Shown: positions 48,173 through 59,704 of the stretch, piece by piece
How positions within the stretch are numbered: position 1 is the stretch's first letter
How the letters are laid out: every line of letters begins with the position of its first letter
Assembly (NCBI GenBank): GCA_020081605.1
Contig: JAHREC010000018.1
Span: 4,960,001 to 5,024,000 of the forward strand
Direction: 5' to 3'
Source of the DNA: Albifimbria verrucaria
Taxonomy: Eukaryota > Ascomycota > Sordariomycetes > Hypocreales > Stachybotryaceae
Length of the DNA: 64,000 nt
Notes under the pieces: generated by a model
What the model saw: only the letters and a program-made list of their open reading frames with translations
What the model was told of the DNA's origin: nothing
The model's database searches: none
Position numbers and translations under genes: made by a program

Positions 48173-48538
48173 TTACAAGTCTCGAACTCTTGGCCGAATG
48201 ATTGCCAGAGAGCATCGGTTGATTGCCTCTGAGCTGTTGTAACGATATGCTTGCCGCAGCGAAAGACGGAGGCATGGAAATCGCAGAGTGTCTTCTGGAG
48301 TCAGGTGTACTCGAGAAAACATGGTCAGATTGACAACATAATTAGCGATGCCACGACCTCTGGGGAGCTGATGTTCGCGGCTCAGGTTAGCCGTCAATAT
48401 CATGTCAGTTTCTGCATCTCGGACAGCGCCGATCTGGCAGAGCTTGTCACGCTGCTCTCTTATCAATATGTTATAGAACTCAGTAACAGCCTCCTCCAAC
48501 GTTTCCTGAGGGACGACTGCTGTACCACATTGGGCCAC
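48173..48538 (-). pseudogene. Relic of an NLR N-terminus (DUF7708-like)
   Basis: The first 75 or so codons read from 48538 align with the N-terminus of the NLR at 39862. Both share IGAVRDAET, then MI(L/F)TA(N/Q)L, RE(H/N)QL and GRG(I/V)AN, with ALKNAVDDFDSIL there matching TLEEAVTEFYNIL here. Similarity ends near 48320, before the ALVWGSIK block; no NACHT or ankyrin parts follow on this strand. The remaining codons to 48173 look unrelated. This is best read as the truncated, inverted remnant of a second NLR gene; a short functional peptide cannot be excluded but seems unlikely. Confidence 0.75.
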
Positions 48539-48747
48539 AGAATAGAGGGGCTTGGATAAAGCTCAAATCTAGGTTGACACATACTGGACGATATCGTGAT
48601 CCTTTATAAATGATCTAGGAATTAATAAAGCCTCTAATAGTTATACTTGGAGTTTCTATCTTTAACTAAAGCTTGTAAATATTTTCTGTAGTCATTAATG
48701 TCTTGTTACATTTATTTTTATCAGAATTTATATTACTGTCAGTGCCT
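48539..48747. other. AT-rich spacer before the Zn2Cys6 gene
   Basis: Holds the promoter side of the regulator. Strongly AT-rich from 48590 to 48730. No gene seen. Confidence 0.5.
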
Positions 48748-51171
48748 ATGATTTATGCGAACCTCCACCAACCGCCTAATTTCTTACGGCCGAGAACAGC
48801 GCCGCCTTTATCCGCTTCTTCAAGTTCCAGCACGCCATCAATGGAGAGACCTCGCCGACGCCGAAGACCGGCATTCTCGTGCCTGGAATGCAGGCGACGA
48901 AAAATTAAGTGCGATCGGAAAGACCCGTGCTCACATTGCCTCTCCGTTGCGATCCAATGCGTGCACAAGACCTTTCGAGATGCGTCCGAGACCTCCAACC
49001 AGCTACAGCCCGTCCAAAGCAGTGCACAGGGCCGGGCGGCAGTCTCCTCATCAGTTGATACCCCGTCTCCCCGTGCCCAAAGCCGACAATCTTGCTCAAA
49101 TAGAATCGTAAATGCAGAGCGCAGAGTGCCGGCCAGGCCTCTCGTCGCCAGAGCGGACATATCACGGCCCACACCAGCACCAACACCCGCGGGGCAAACA
49201 GAAGCCACCACAGCTCAGGCCCCACCAACCACCCGTGTCGAAGATGAGCAGCCAAGTATACATGCTCTTTTACGACGGATACAGCATCTCGAGAATTCTC
49301 TGGCAGCGGGTCCCGTACCTGCGCATTCTGAGCCTGGAGGGAACTTGATTGATCGCCAAACGGTGCATCAAGATACACGGGTCAGCCTTTATAAGACAAG
49401 GACCATAAAATGGAGCTACTGGGTGGGCATGGCTAATGAGGTATGGTCCATAGTCACGTCCTTCTGCTACGTTGCACTGACTTCTACTTCAGTTTGATCT
49501 TATTGTGGCTTGCTATTCCGCGGCTGGCGGCGGCCTCTTTGCTAGCTATGGCGAAGCAGACGACCACGACAAGCCGAACTCCTTCTATGGGCCTGAGATT
49601 GAGCCTCTGCTTGAAGAGATCGAGGATCTCCTGCGCAAATCTAAAGTGTTGGCAAAATGTCTGAAGGCAGGGCGACCAAGCAAGTCACTCGGAGGAGCTG
49701 GCTTTGATCTTCGCCCCCTCCCGCGAGCTGGCAGACACCATGGTCGATCTCTACTGTACTTCTTTCGAGTCGGTGTATCGGATAATTCACGTGCCTTCGT
49801 TTCGTTCCGAGTACCAGAGATACTGGGAAAACCCAGAGAGTGTTACGGCCAGTCAGTGTCTCAAGATCCTCCTGGTAATCGGCATAGGCTCAAGTCTACA
49901 CGACTATGGGAATGCTACCACGGATCTACGACGAAAGGTACAACAATGGATTCATGCTGCTCATGTATGGCTTTCCGGCCCGATGGAAAAGGATCGCCTG
50001 GACGTCAGCGGGCTCCAGGTCTACTGCCTGGTGATCCTTGCACGGCAGATCTTCTCAATCGGTGGCGACCTAGTTTGGGTGTCGATGGGGTCGTTAATTC
50101 GTATGGCCATGCAGATAGGGCTTCATCACGATCCCAAACACCTCCCCGCGATGTCGTTACTACAGGCTGAACTCCGGAGGCGGTTATGGGCTACTGTGCT
50201 CGAAATGGCAGTACAGTCGTCTCTAGACTCGGCGATGCCGCCAATAATCTCCTTAGACCATTTTGATACCGAAGCGCCCTCAAACTACAACGACGATGAG
50301 ATTGATGAGTCGACTATCGAGCTGGTGGCCCATCCGAGGAGCACTTACACCACTTCCTCAGTACAGCTTATCCTCCTCGACTCGATACCGACACGCCTCC
50401 GTATTCTCCAGCTACTTAGCGGCCTTAAAGCGGAGCTATCTTACCAGGACGTCCTTTCACTGACTTCGGAAGTGACTGATTCATATTGCGCATACAGGAA
50501 GTTCGGCCAGGAGAACATCGACTCTGGTATGACCCCATTCCACAGGAATCTGATCGATTATTTCGTACGCCGATTTCTGATCCCCTTACACTGTTTATTT
50601 GCCAGCAAGGCACAGGAGAATCCACTGTTCTACTATTCTCTCAAAGTTAACCTAGACGTTGCTATGGCCATCGTCTTTCCCGAACCAGATGACGGCTTCT
50701 CCCGAATCATGGCTACCGGAGGGGGCTGTTCCGCGAGGGATTCTGGTATGCAACGTCTATCATCGGCCGCGAGATTCTTTCGCAAGTCTCAGTACAGCAT
50801 AGAGAGGGACTCTCTATCGTAATGCCCAGCAGCGAGAGCTTCTCAAACAAGCCGTGAGGAACATGATCTCTTTGGCGGTGGCGAGGATGCACCAAGGCGA
50901 TACCAATGTCAAGATTCATATGTTTCTAAGTATGATAATGGCACAAACCGAAGCTACGGAAGAAGGCGTGACATGTGAGCTCATGATTGCACGGGGAGCA
51001 AGGGATAGCCTTCAGTTATGCCATGATCTGCTGCAGGCACAAGTCGACACTGAGCCCATGCCGTATGATGATGACGCGGGCGTCACTTCTTCAACTTTGA
51101 ACGGGGCGCCGGAAAACTCGCTTTGGGACTTGGACTTGGAATTCTTTCTGCCTGATCTGGGGCTTTCGTAA
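48748..51171 (+). CDS. Zn2Cys6 fungal-specific transcription factor
   Basis: Nuclear DNA-binding regulator. Exons 48748-49440 and 49493-51171 (52-base intron, GTATGG/TCAG). Zinc cluster near the N-terminus: CLECRRRKIKCDRKDPCSHC with the sixth Cys in SVAIQC, preceded by a basic RPRRRRR stretch. A Ser/Pro/Thr-rich linker, a short coiled segment (LLRRIQHLENSL), then the fungal-specific TF domain: LADTMVDLYCTSFESVYRI, RMAMQIGLHHDP, LRRRLWATVLEM. The start may be 48748 or the ATG at 48841 just before the basic stretch. Breaks: two bases lost (or one gained) at about 49690-49705, one base lost at 50721-50725 (GGGGG) and one at 50816-50818. The restored length is about 791 residues. Target genes are unknown; the monooxygenase downstream is the nearest candidate. 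Confidence 0.88.
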
Positions 51172-51606
51172 CATACTAGGCATTCGGGCATGCTGTTATC
51201 CCATGGTTGAGCAGGAGGCCAACAGTAAGCCTGAGGATAGGAACATCAGTAGCATATAGCCAGACCGAGCAACGCAGGACGAAATTATAAATAGAACTTA
51301 AATTAGGCTACCGTAAGTGTCGTTCTTTGCAATATTATTCATGTTTTTCTAATGCGCATATGGGACCGGTTAGGTCCGTTACTATGCGAGTTTGTTACGC
51401 CCGCTCTACTTACAGCCGCTTCAAGACCCCCTATGCTTACGTCCGTCACTAGCTCCGCTCTCGCATACGTCCGTTGACGAGTGTATAAAGAGCACCACAT
51501 CCATAAGGCGTCTCTTGATTGATGGCATTAAGATTCAAAGAATTAAATTGTCAAATGGGAAGGAATCAGTTGTCTCATCCAACGCCCCTACTCATTATTC
51601 TTCCCA
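51172..51606. other. Spacer between regulator and monooxygenase
   Basis: 435 bases holding the terminator side of the regulator and the promoter of the monooxygenase. Confidence 0.5.
51484..51489 (+). promoter_or_regulatory. Candidate TATA box of the monooxygenase gene
   Basis: TATAAA in GTGTATAAAGAGC, about 118 bases before the ATG, a normal spacing for a fungal TATA promoter with a short leader. Confidence 0.45.
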
Positions 51607-52874
51607 ATGCCTCTGAAGATTCTTATCAACGGTGCTGGCATCGCCGGCACAGCCCTCGCCAATTTCCTCGTGCGGTCCAAACAAGGTCACGATATCACTG
51701 TAATTGAGAGAGCATCCAAGTTCCGTACCGGTGGTACCCAGCTTGATTTGAAGTCTTATGGTGCCCCGCTGATGAAGAGGCTGGGACTTATCGATGCAGT
51801 CCAAGCAAGGAGCATACACGAGACAGCTTTCACTTTCGTTGACACGAAAGGCAGAGAGTGGGCAAGATTCAGCGTCAACGAAGCTGGCCAAGGATATAAA
51901 GGAGTGACGAGCGAATATGAGATCATGAGGGCGGACCTGGTAGATGTGTTATATGAAGGGAGCAAAGCGATCGCTACAACAATCTTGGGGAAAGAGTCGC
52001 AGAGGCTGCGGTACTTTTCGGAAAGTACGCGATTCAGCTAACGCAGCTTGAATCCCGGGTCCAGGTTGTGTTCTCAGACGGCTCTTCAGATGAGTACGAT
52101 CTTGTTGTCGGTGCGGATGGCCAGAACTCCCTGACGCGGCGTATGCTATGGGAGCCAAAGAAGGACTGCGATTCCACGCTCAGGGATACGGGCTACTCGG
52201 TTGCATACTTCCACATGCCAAAATCAGAGGAAGAGCTCAATAGTACCTTGTTCAAAAGCTGTCTTTTGCCAGGGCTCAAGGTGCTGTCGCTTCGCTGTGC
52301 GCACAAGGACTTTACACAAGCCATGCTTACGATATCCACTACGGAGGAATTAAAGGAGATGGTTAAACAACCGGTTGAAAAGCAGAAAGACCTATGGGAA
52401 ACGCTATATAAGGATTTCGGATGGGAAAGCAAGCGAGTACTTGCGGAAATGCGGACTACCGATGACTTCTATTCCACCTCGGTTGCTCAGGTCAAAGTGG
52501 ACACATGGTCCAAAGGGCGAGTTGTTCTGCTGGGCGATGCCGGATACTGCCCGAGTCTTTTGACTGGGCTTGGAACCACGACATCACTCGTTGGAGCATA
52601 CGTACTTGCGGGCGAACTCGCAAGACATGAAGACGACGTCGGCGCGGCGCTGGAATCTTATGAAACAGTGCTACGACCGTACGTGGAAAAAGCTCAGCAA
52701 CTTCCTCCTATGAATCACGCCATCTTTCGATCTAAGCTCGCGTTAAACATATCCTACCTTGCCCTAGCAGTTCTGTCAAGGCTTAAGATAGATCGCCTAC
52801 TCAATGTGCTGATGAAGGATGAGAAGGACGCCTGGCAGCTCCCAGAATATCCGGAGCTGGAATTAGAGGAATGA
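51607..52874 (+). CDS. FAD-dependent monooxygenase (PHBH/TetX-like)
   Basis: Group A flavoprotein hydroxylase that would use NAD(P)H and O2 on an aromatic or polyketide-like substrate; the substrate is unknown. Single exon. N-terminal dinucleotide motif ILINGAGIAGTALANFL, ending in the acidic strand IERASKFRTGG; DLVVGADGQNS corresponds to the DG motif, and VVLLGDAGYCPSLLTGLG to the GD motif that contacts the FAD ribose. The C-terminus is helical, ends in ELELEE and carries no clear targeting signal. One base is missing at 52015-52018 (TTTT), joining RLRYF to GKYAIQLTQLE. The restored length is 422 residues. It lies 436 bases after a Zn2Cys6 regulator on the same strand, an arrangement common in small metabolic or detoxification loci. 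Confidence 0.88.
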
Positions 52875-54262
52875 ATATCGGGTTTGCCGCTGATATCCAG
52901 CTTTGATGGCGGATGCCAGCCTTAGTGTATTTATACCATTTTCCATTTTGTCTGTAATTTACAACATCTCATCAATCCATCTAAGCCGGTGAAGACCTTG
53001 CTCCGTCTGTGACTAGAGCTGATGAGACGGGCACAGGAGGGTGCTCGGTCTTGCTCGTCGTATTACTTTAGTTTGCGAGGGTCGCCGTAGCTTAGTGCCA
53101 GAAAGGACACGCCAACTTACATGAGATATAGTACATGCAATGAAATTTAATCCGAACGTCAAATGGTGTTAGATTTCTTAAGAGATCTAGGCATGGTCTG
53201 AGGGAACCATGTGCTACTACATGCATCGCCTCGAGAGCCTGACACGAGTAAGTATATAAACTATACTGGTCCCCTAATACAGGAGGGAAGGCATTTTAGG
53301 ATCAGTTATAGATTTGTAATCATAATATCGATAGCGATGAATTACAAAGTGAAAATCTACTCCATATATATAGCTAGATTGATCGCGCCTTTCGCCTGGT
53401 GGGCTGAAGTCGAGAACCTGGCCGGCCCTGATTCAAATCTACACAACTAGTGCCTTGAGAAACGAGGTTTCAAGAGGTTCTTTCTTCATTTCTCGACAGT
53501 AAGAGTTAACAAGAGTTACCAAATACTCCGTGCGAGCTGCGTCTGCGATAGCCATGTTCAGTATAGGTTGGAGGGTCTCTAGAAGTATGCTTGTATGCGG
53601 TACTGACCACTATGTGTCACAGCATTGGTTCATGCAGAAACATCTTCATCCATTGATATTAAGGATATAGATAGTACAGTGCAGTACTGTACTGCACTGC
53701 ATTAAAACTGGGTAGGTTTGTATTCAACATGTGTGTACGTGCTCCAAGCAATATCGCTCGTCCTTCTGCAGCCCAGCACTGGCCCGTGCAAAAATGTCTT
53801 TCACTAGTAGATTCTGGAAATGGTTGAGATGGTTGCCATGCACTGTACTGCGCTAAGTTGTGAGCTATTTCTTTGTTTCCTGACCGTCATGCCTACTGGG
53901 AACAATGAATCAGTCATCCCTTCTTCCCACGGGAGGGTATTTTCTTTGTTGCTGGGGCCGGGCTCACGAGGCTTATAATGTATGGATATGGATTCGCCGG
54001 ATGAAATGCGCATAGTTGCAGTATTTTAGTGCACAGTATGTTGCTATGTCTGCTGTACTGCATCGAACTTTCACTAATATATTTGATCCCACGTATTTTG
54101 GAAGACTACTGTACAGTACTGTATTGTATCGTCTCCTTTTAGGAACAGGGAGACTGAACTTGGATAGCGGTGTCGATACTGACAAATCACTGGGAACTGC
54201 CCGTATCGCTGGAAATAGAAGGACCAAGGCTGTCAATATTCTCGGAATCCAAGTCCGCCTCT
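52875..54262. other. Intergenic region with TGTAC palindromes, no gene seen
   Basis: AT-rich, 1.4 kb. Palindromic pieces such as GTACAGTGCAGTACTGTAC (53676 onward) and CTACTGTACAGTACTG (54107 onward) cluster here. No transposase or terminal repeats were recognised. Confidence 0.5.
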
Positions 54263-57200
54263 ATGGCGACCGTGATCCGAAAAGCGAGCCTTCGCGGCAA
54301 GAGCAAGGCCACTACCCTCGGCCAACCAGGGATAAACGTCGTGTTAGAATCGCGGAAGGGGCACTGAGGCATCTGCTGGGCCGTCTTCTCAGATACCTAA
54401 CAATCAAAACTTCAGAACCAACAACTCTGGGGCAGCACGTTCTGGCACCCCAAGCACGAGTCCCATAGATGCCCCTCATGGAGTGATTCCAGCCACGTCT
54501 CACGGGCAGGGTGGTATCCAAGGCTTCCTCGAGATATCGATACCGGACCAGGCATTCAATCATGACCCAGAAGATGACCAAGCAGGGCCAGCACAAGTAT
54601 CTGGTGGAAAGGCACAGGCTATATCCAAAGCACCTGGCTCTAGAAGTCGTAGCCTCTTAAGCACAAGACCCGGGAAACTTCTCAAAGAGACCTTCTGATA
54701 GCCAAGGATTTTGCTCTATATGAATACATGGGCTGGAAGATTGCGGGCCCCAAGATTCAGCTAAGACGGGCCATGAACTTCCTTGCTGATGAAGATATTG
54801 ATCGAACCCCTGGTTGGGAACGAAAGTGCGCTGCTTTGACGGAGTATTTTTCACACCTTCTTGCAAGTCACAAAGACGAGGATTGGGGGCAGGATCTTGC
54901 AGAGGCCATTCGAATGCTTCGAACACACCGGCTGTTCGAAAGATATCATTACGAGCAGGCACCGCTTTCGCTGGACTTCGTATATCAGGTCCCAGCTCAA
55001 AGCACCAGGCTTCCGCGCCAACCGGGGCCCGATATTGTGCTTAATTTGGGCTATCAAGGGCTATCACAAAGACCTGAAGCCGTTCGTGGCAATGAGGAAC
55101 CAATTGACGACAGAGGTTCGGCGAATAACTCGATTCAAAGAGACTTCGAGACCGAAGATAGCGTCATGGAAGACAGTACAGGGCCTGTAAGCCATCCAAT
55201 TACAAATCAAAGACACCATGCCTCTTCAAGGGTTCAAAAAGCCATTACCAGTTGTTCGATAATTTGCTACGGCCACTTGATGGTAAAAGAGCGACCGCAA
55301 AGCATAGTCTTGAACAGTATGGCAATACTCCAAGTAGTGAGGATATTCCCATTGGCATACCCTGGTGCTTCAGAATGCGCCTGCTCCAGAGAAACCAGAT
55401 GCGGGTATCTTAATATCCATCAAGGCCGTGGAAGAGGTCTCGAAGACGGAATCACAAGACCCACTCAGTTTCGTGCGGTTGCATGAAGAGTACAAGACGA
55501 AAGACCTGGAATGGGCCTTTGAAAATGAAAGACACAGCGATGTAACCAAGGTTGGTCGTCAAGGCGTTCTGATACCCACGACAAACTGGAAGGGGCCCAA
55601 GATACCCAGTCTTGCCACTGAAACTGAGTGTCATATTTTCTATGATCTCAAGCGCTATCGTGGAGTCTATGATGCGCTACAAAGGCAGGCGAAGCGAGCG
55701 CCGCGGCATTTCTTAGTCGAGGTTCTCAGAAACATTGACCTTGGAAAGGCTGGGGAGAAGACGGACGCCCTGGGCCTGCGCTTTCGTGCTTCTGAATTCA
55801 CTTCTAGCAAGAAACAGAAGTTCCTACCCTTGGACACCTATGAGACTCAGATGTTCAATAGTCTCTGCCAACAGTCATATAAGCTGCCTCAGGCGCCAGA
55901 TCAGCCCATAGACGAGAAAGGGAAGATACTCGCTGCGAGGATAGTCAAAATGCTCGCTGACCCAAGTCCGAGCTCGTTCTTTCGCAACAACAAGCGTAGG
56001 TTGATACGCCAGTTTGTTTCCGCTTTGAATGAGGTATGTGGCGGGCCAGTCCTGCAACATGAATTCACAGAAGAAGAAGTCTCTAGCTATCTAGATGCGA
56101 TGACCAAGCTGGGGTTGATTGAGTAAGTAGAGGCATATGTAACCTAGCAGGACACGTTTATGCTAACAAGCACTCCTTAGATCGGCTGTTTCGAAAAGCA
56201 ACACTTGGATTTCGAGACCACACCCAGACATACATCCCGAGGATAGAGCCATTTGGCCCCAATCACTCGCAATGGAGGGCTTGGACATTCCACCCAACAC
56301 TAGGCCGAGGGGACAAACTGAAAGCCTCTCAGGAAATGACCTGACCAGCGATTGTAACACAGCAAGTCATAAAGATCTTCCTTTACTAGGAATCACTAGG
56401 AGCCTCCAAGAATGCGTTCAACAGAAAGCTCACGTAGACAAGTACCGAGGAGAAACAGACAATTTCTTCTATTGTCTCGCCTTTCGCTTCGGTCTAGTCA
56501 TGGGTGCCACCGAAAAGAAGTTGAGAGGCTCGAGAACGATCTCCAGCATCGTGAAGCACGAAAGAGAAAGTCGGAGGAGTTAGATAAGAGCGTGGATGAT
56601 GGATGGAGCAGGCTACAAGCACACCAAGCAGAAAGAGATCGCACATCAGGATCCGAAGCCGAGGCACCCACATACAAAGACGTGGTTGTTGCTGCAGATC
56701 CAGAAAACTACGGTAATATCTGGGGAGCAGACGGCAACCTGCAGGAGTCGCAGCAATCGCAGCAAAAGCAGGTGACCACTGAGGGTCATTGCAGGAAGAT
56801 TGTAGGCCGCAACATAATTCTCGAGGCATACGAGAACCGGACGATGCTTTGGCCGTCAAACTTGCATACTTTCAAAGGCAAGGACGGAAAAGAAGTCAGC
56901 TCATACCGCCGTGAGCCCATCTGGACCTTTGGACATCCATCAGTGCGGAAGACAGCACCACGTTTCTGGAGCCTCGATCGTTGGCCTTTGGAGCTTCAGA
57001 GTATGGAGACACAAAAGAAGATTCGGGCAAGCGGGCCAACGCCACCAGCAGAGCGTGATGAAGAGCGAGCCAAAGCCGGGCACGCAGATGCCTCTGGGAC
57101 CGCCCCTACGGCGAAGATGAAATGTGTATCAGCTATGCCGAGCTCGCTAACCAGAAACGACACTTCCGCCCAGGTCCAGTCCTGTTTCGACGAGGGGACA

Positions 57201-57570
57201 CGCCCAGGCAGAAGAAAGCCTTCGAAAATTGGTGGAGACGTGAGTAATTTCAGGTCCTATAGTTCCGGCCAAGGAGAAGACGCTGAGTGGTTTGACAATA
57301 GGGATCGAAAGCAGACAAGCGAGAAAGAGGACATGGCGTGACTTCCTGTCACTCCGACGACGGGAGGACGAGTCCTTGGAAGACAAGCCGCTCAAGCTGC
57401 CTGATCTGCCTAAGGACCAGATCCCGCGAAGCATACCGTGGCTGGCCGAGGCAGAGGATGATGAGATGCAAGACGTGTCCGACGAAGAACAAGGCGGAGA
57501 GACCACACTTGGTAAGGTAGATGGTCATGGAACAGCCCATTCTTTCGTTGAGGCTACCCGTGGAGCATAA
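54263..57570 (+). CDS. Long unrecognised fungal protein with frame breaks
   Basis: I do not recognise the family. Coding is supported by long frames that continue each other after single-base shifts and by a clear 58-base intron at 56123-56180 (GTAAGT, TGCTAAC branch, TTAG) that keeps GLIE-SAVSKS in frame. Order: Ser/Asn/Pro-rich N-terminus (MATVIRKASLRGKSKATT, then SGTPSTSPIDAPHG); helical block LIAKDFALYEYMGWKIAG with LTEYFSHLLASHKDEDW; a less certain stretch at 54990-55360; block DLEWAFENERHSDVTKVGRQ with HFLVEVLRNIDLG and FRNNKRRLIRQFVSALNEVC; a charged coiled-coil-like part (EVERLENDLQHREARKRKSE); acidic C-terminus (WLAEAEDDEMQDVSDEEQ). Breaks lie near 54358-54361, 54690, in 54990-55380, near 56515 and in 57200-57290. 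The first ATG in frame is 54263; the true start is uncertain. Confidence 0.55.
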
Positions 57571-57907
57571 GGCTGATTTTCGAAGCCGGACTGCTGGCCT
57601 CTGACGGGATGTTAGTGCAACCAATGTGTTAGTTAGTAGTTGAGATAGTTCACGTCGGGACACAGCATGCTGGGTCACGTCACTTAAGATCTCAACCAAT
57701 CAACAGATCAAACGGCAGACACGGCAATCAAGGAGAGGCAGAGCTTTTTGGGAATTGTTATCATTTCAGACCGTAGCCATCTTTATTTTCATAGCCCCAA
57801 ATCTGAAAGAGAGCCCTAACCGGCCGACCAATGCAATGAAAACACAATGGAAAACGTGACTCCGCGCACCGTTTTACCAAACCAGGCCCCGCTGAATTCT
57901 AATCGAC
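57571..57907. other. Convergent intergenic region, no gene seen
   Basis: Between the 3' ends of the unknown gene (+) and rps2 (-). Should hold both 3' UTRs. Confidence 0.6.
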
Positions 57908-58924
57908 TTAGAATCGCTTGCCATCCCTCAGCGTGTCCGCGAACTCCTCCAGGGGACTCCTGATCAGCTTGGTCTCCTTCCACAGGTTGGGGGTCAGGAA
58001 GCCGTAGGTGTTAGACACGGCAACGAAGGTAGCCTTGAGGGTGTTCTCGAGGGTCTTGGTGGAACCGGCAGACGAGGTGTAGGCATCCTCGACACCAGCG
58101 AGCTGGAGGAATCGCTTAACGGCGGGGAGGCAACGAGGCCAGTACCACGGGGAGCGGGGATAAGCTAGGGGCACATGTTAGCTGCGAGTTCGTTTTCATT
58201 GTTTGTCTGGAGACACAAAGGCCCCCGCAGACGGGACGGGGATACATACACGGACGGTGACGGAACCGCACTTGCCGCTCTCCTTGCAGGGCAGGGAGTG
58301 AGGAGCACCCAGGTTGGTACCCCAGTAACCACGACGGACGGGGATGACGCTCAGCTTGGCGATGATGATGGCGGCACGGATGGCAGTGGCGACTTCCTTG
58401 GAGGTCTTGATGCCGAGACCGACGTGGCCCTCAGAGTCACCAATGATGACGATGGCCTTGAATCGGGTGCGCTGACCGGCACGGGTCTGCTTCTGGACGG
58501 GCTTGATCTGTAGTTGGGAATCGAGGTCAGCAACTGTGTCTCTGGGGTTGCGCAATGGCTCGCTCTTCCGCGTTAATTGCGAATCCTCCTCCTCCTCCTC
58601 GGCTTCCCATCGCCTTTCCTCCCATGTCTCAAAATATGCATGGGGTTTTTGAATCCGTACCTTCATGACCTCGTCCTTGAGCTTGGGCAGGAAGTTGTCG
58701 ACGATCTGGTACTCCTTGATGGGCAGAGAGTGCAGGTAGATCTCCTCCATGCTGTTGATCTTGCCGGCCTTAACCAATCGACCGAGCTTGGTAACGGGCT
58801 GCCACTCCTTCTCCTCGGACTTGCCGCCGCGACGACCACGGCCACGGCCACGACCACGACCACGGTCACCACCTCGAGCTCCAAAACCACCACCACGGGT
58901 AGCAGCGCCGCCTCGGTCAGCCAT
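57908..58924 (-). CDS. rps2: 40S ribosomal protein S2 (uS5)
   Basis: Structural protein of the small ribosomal subunit near the mRNA entry and decoding region. Exons 58924-58661, 58507-58250 and 58164-57908; introns of 153 and 85 bases, the first with a GTACGG donor, the second with GTATGT. The N-terminus is an Arg/Gly-rich tract ([14 protein letters not shown]), then [20 protein letters not shown] and [15 protein letters not shown]. The S5 double-stranded-RNA-binding fold follows ([20 protein letters not shown]), then [19 protein letters not shown] and the C-terminal [20 protein letters not shown]. The frame breaks at 58124-58127 (GGGG on +): LVAS must join [13 protein letters not shown] through one added C. 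Restored length 259 residues, normal for the family. This gene is essential and normally single-copy, so the break is almost certainly a sequence error. Confidence 0.96.
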
Positions 58925-59704
58925 GATGAATGTTGTTGTTAGGGGGTGCTGGTCGAAAAATTCGGTCTTCGCGGGTTGCGTCTGGTCGGTGGCCGGAGGT
59001 TGTGAAATGTGGTGGATGTCTCCAAGCTGGGTAACTTTTTGCTAGTGGGGGTTTGCTGGGATTTTCGGCCGTGTGCGGTTAGATGAGCCCTAATGAGCGT
59101 TGTGTGCCTTGAATATGAGGCAAATAAAGAGACCCGCCATATCGGTCGGTCGTTGAAGGGGACCCACTATCACAGGCCCCATATCGGTAGGGTTCTGATG
59201 ACTTTCTTTTTGGGCGATGGGATTTACACTGAAATGGTCGATTTATCTCATGGCAAATTATGCGATTCTAAATTAACTTAGTAAAGTTATGGCCCTTGTC
59301 ATTGCGAGTCGTCCTTGTTAGAATAATCAAGATGGGACGATGATATCAATACTGTTTGTTCTTGGGCTAATTGAAGCCCGCCTAATTAACCACAATGAAT
59401 ACCCACTACGAGGAAACATTTCAGACGTACGATCGATGAAACAACCCATCGTGTACTACACCAAAGGATTTTGGACATCGAGGGAGATCTCAGTAGTAAT
59501 TGTAGCACTCTCATCAAGGCATAAGCACCCAGCAGTGCCTTACAAACGACCAGTGGCTCATTCGCTAAAAGTAATACCAAGCTCGTATATCTTTAAAGCT
59601 TTAGGTTCCAGTACTCGTACACACCCATTGTGTTGTTCAAGAATCATCATTAAGCGGGGTATCGCGACACGACGCGGAAATTCAACTGTCACACTTGCAA
59701 TTGC
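58925..59704. other. rps2 promoter and rhodanese 3' flank, no gene seen
   Basis: About 780 bases upstream of rps2 on the - strand and downstream of the rhodanese stop. No gene recognised. Confidence 0.5.

Noticed and set aside
53401..53450. Possible tRNA B-box (GATTCAAATC) near a GGCCGGCCC stem
   Set aside because: No matching A-box, acceptor stem or anticodon arm could be folded around it. No other tRNA or 5S rRNA was found by eye.
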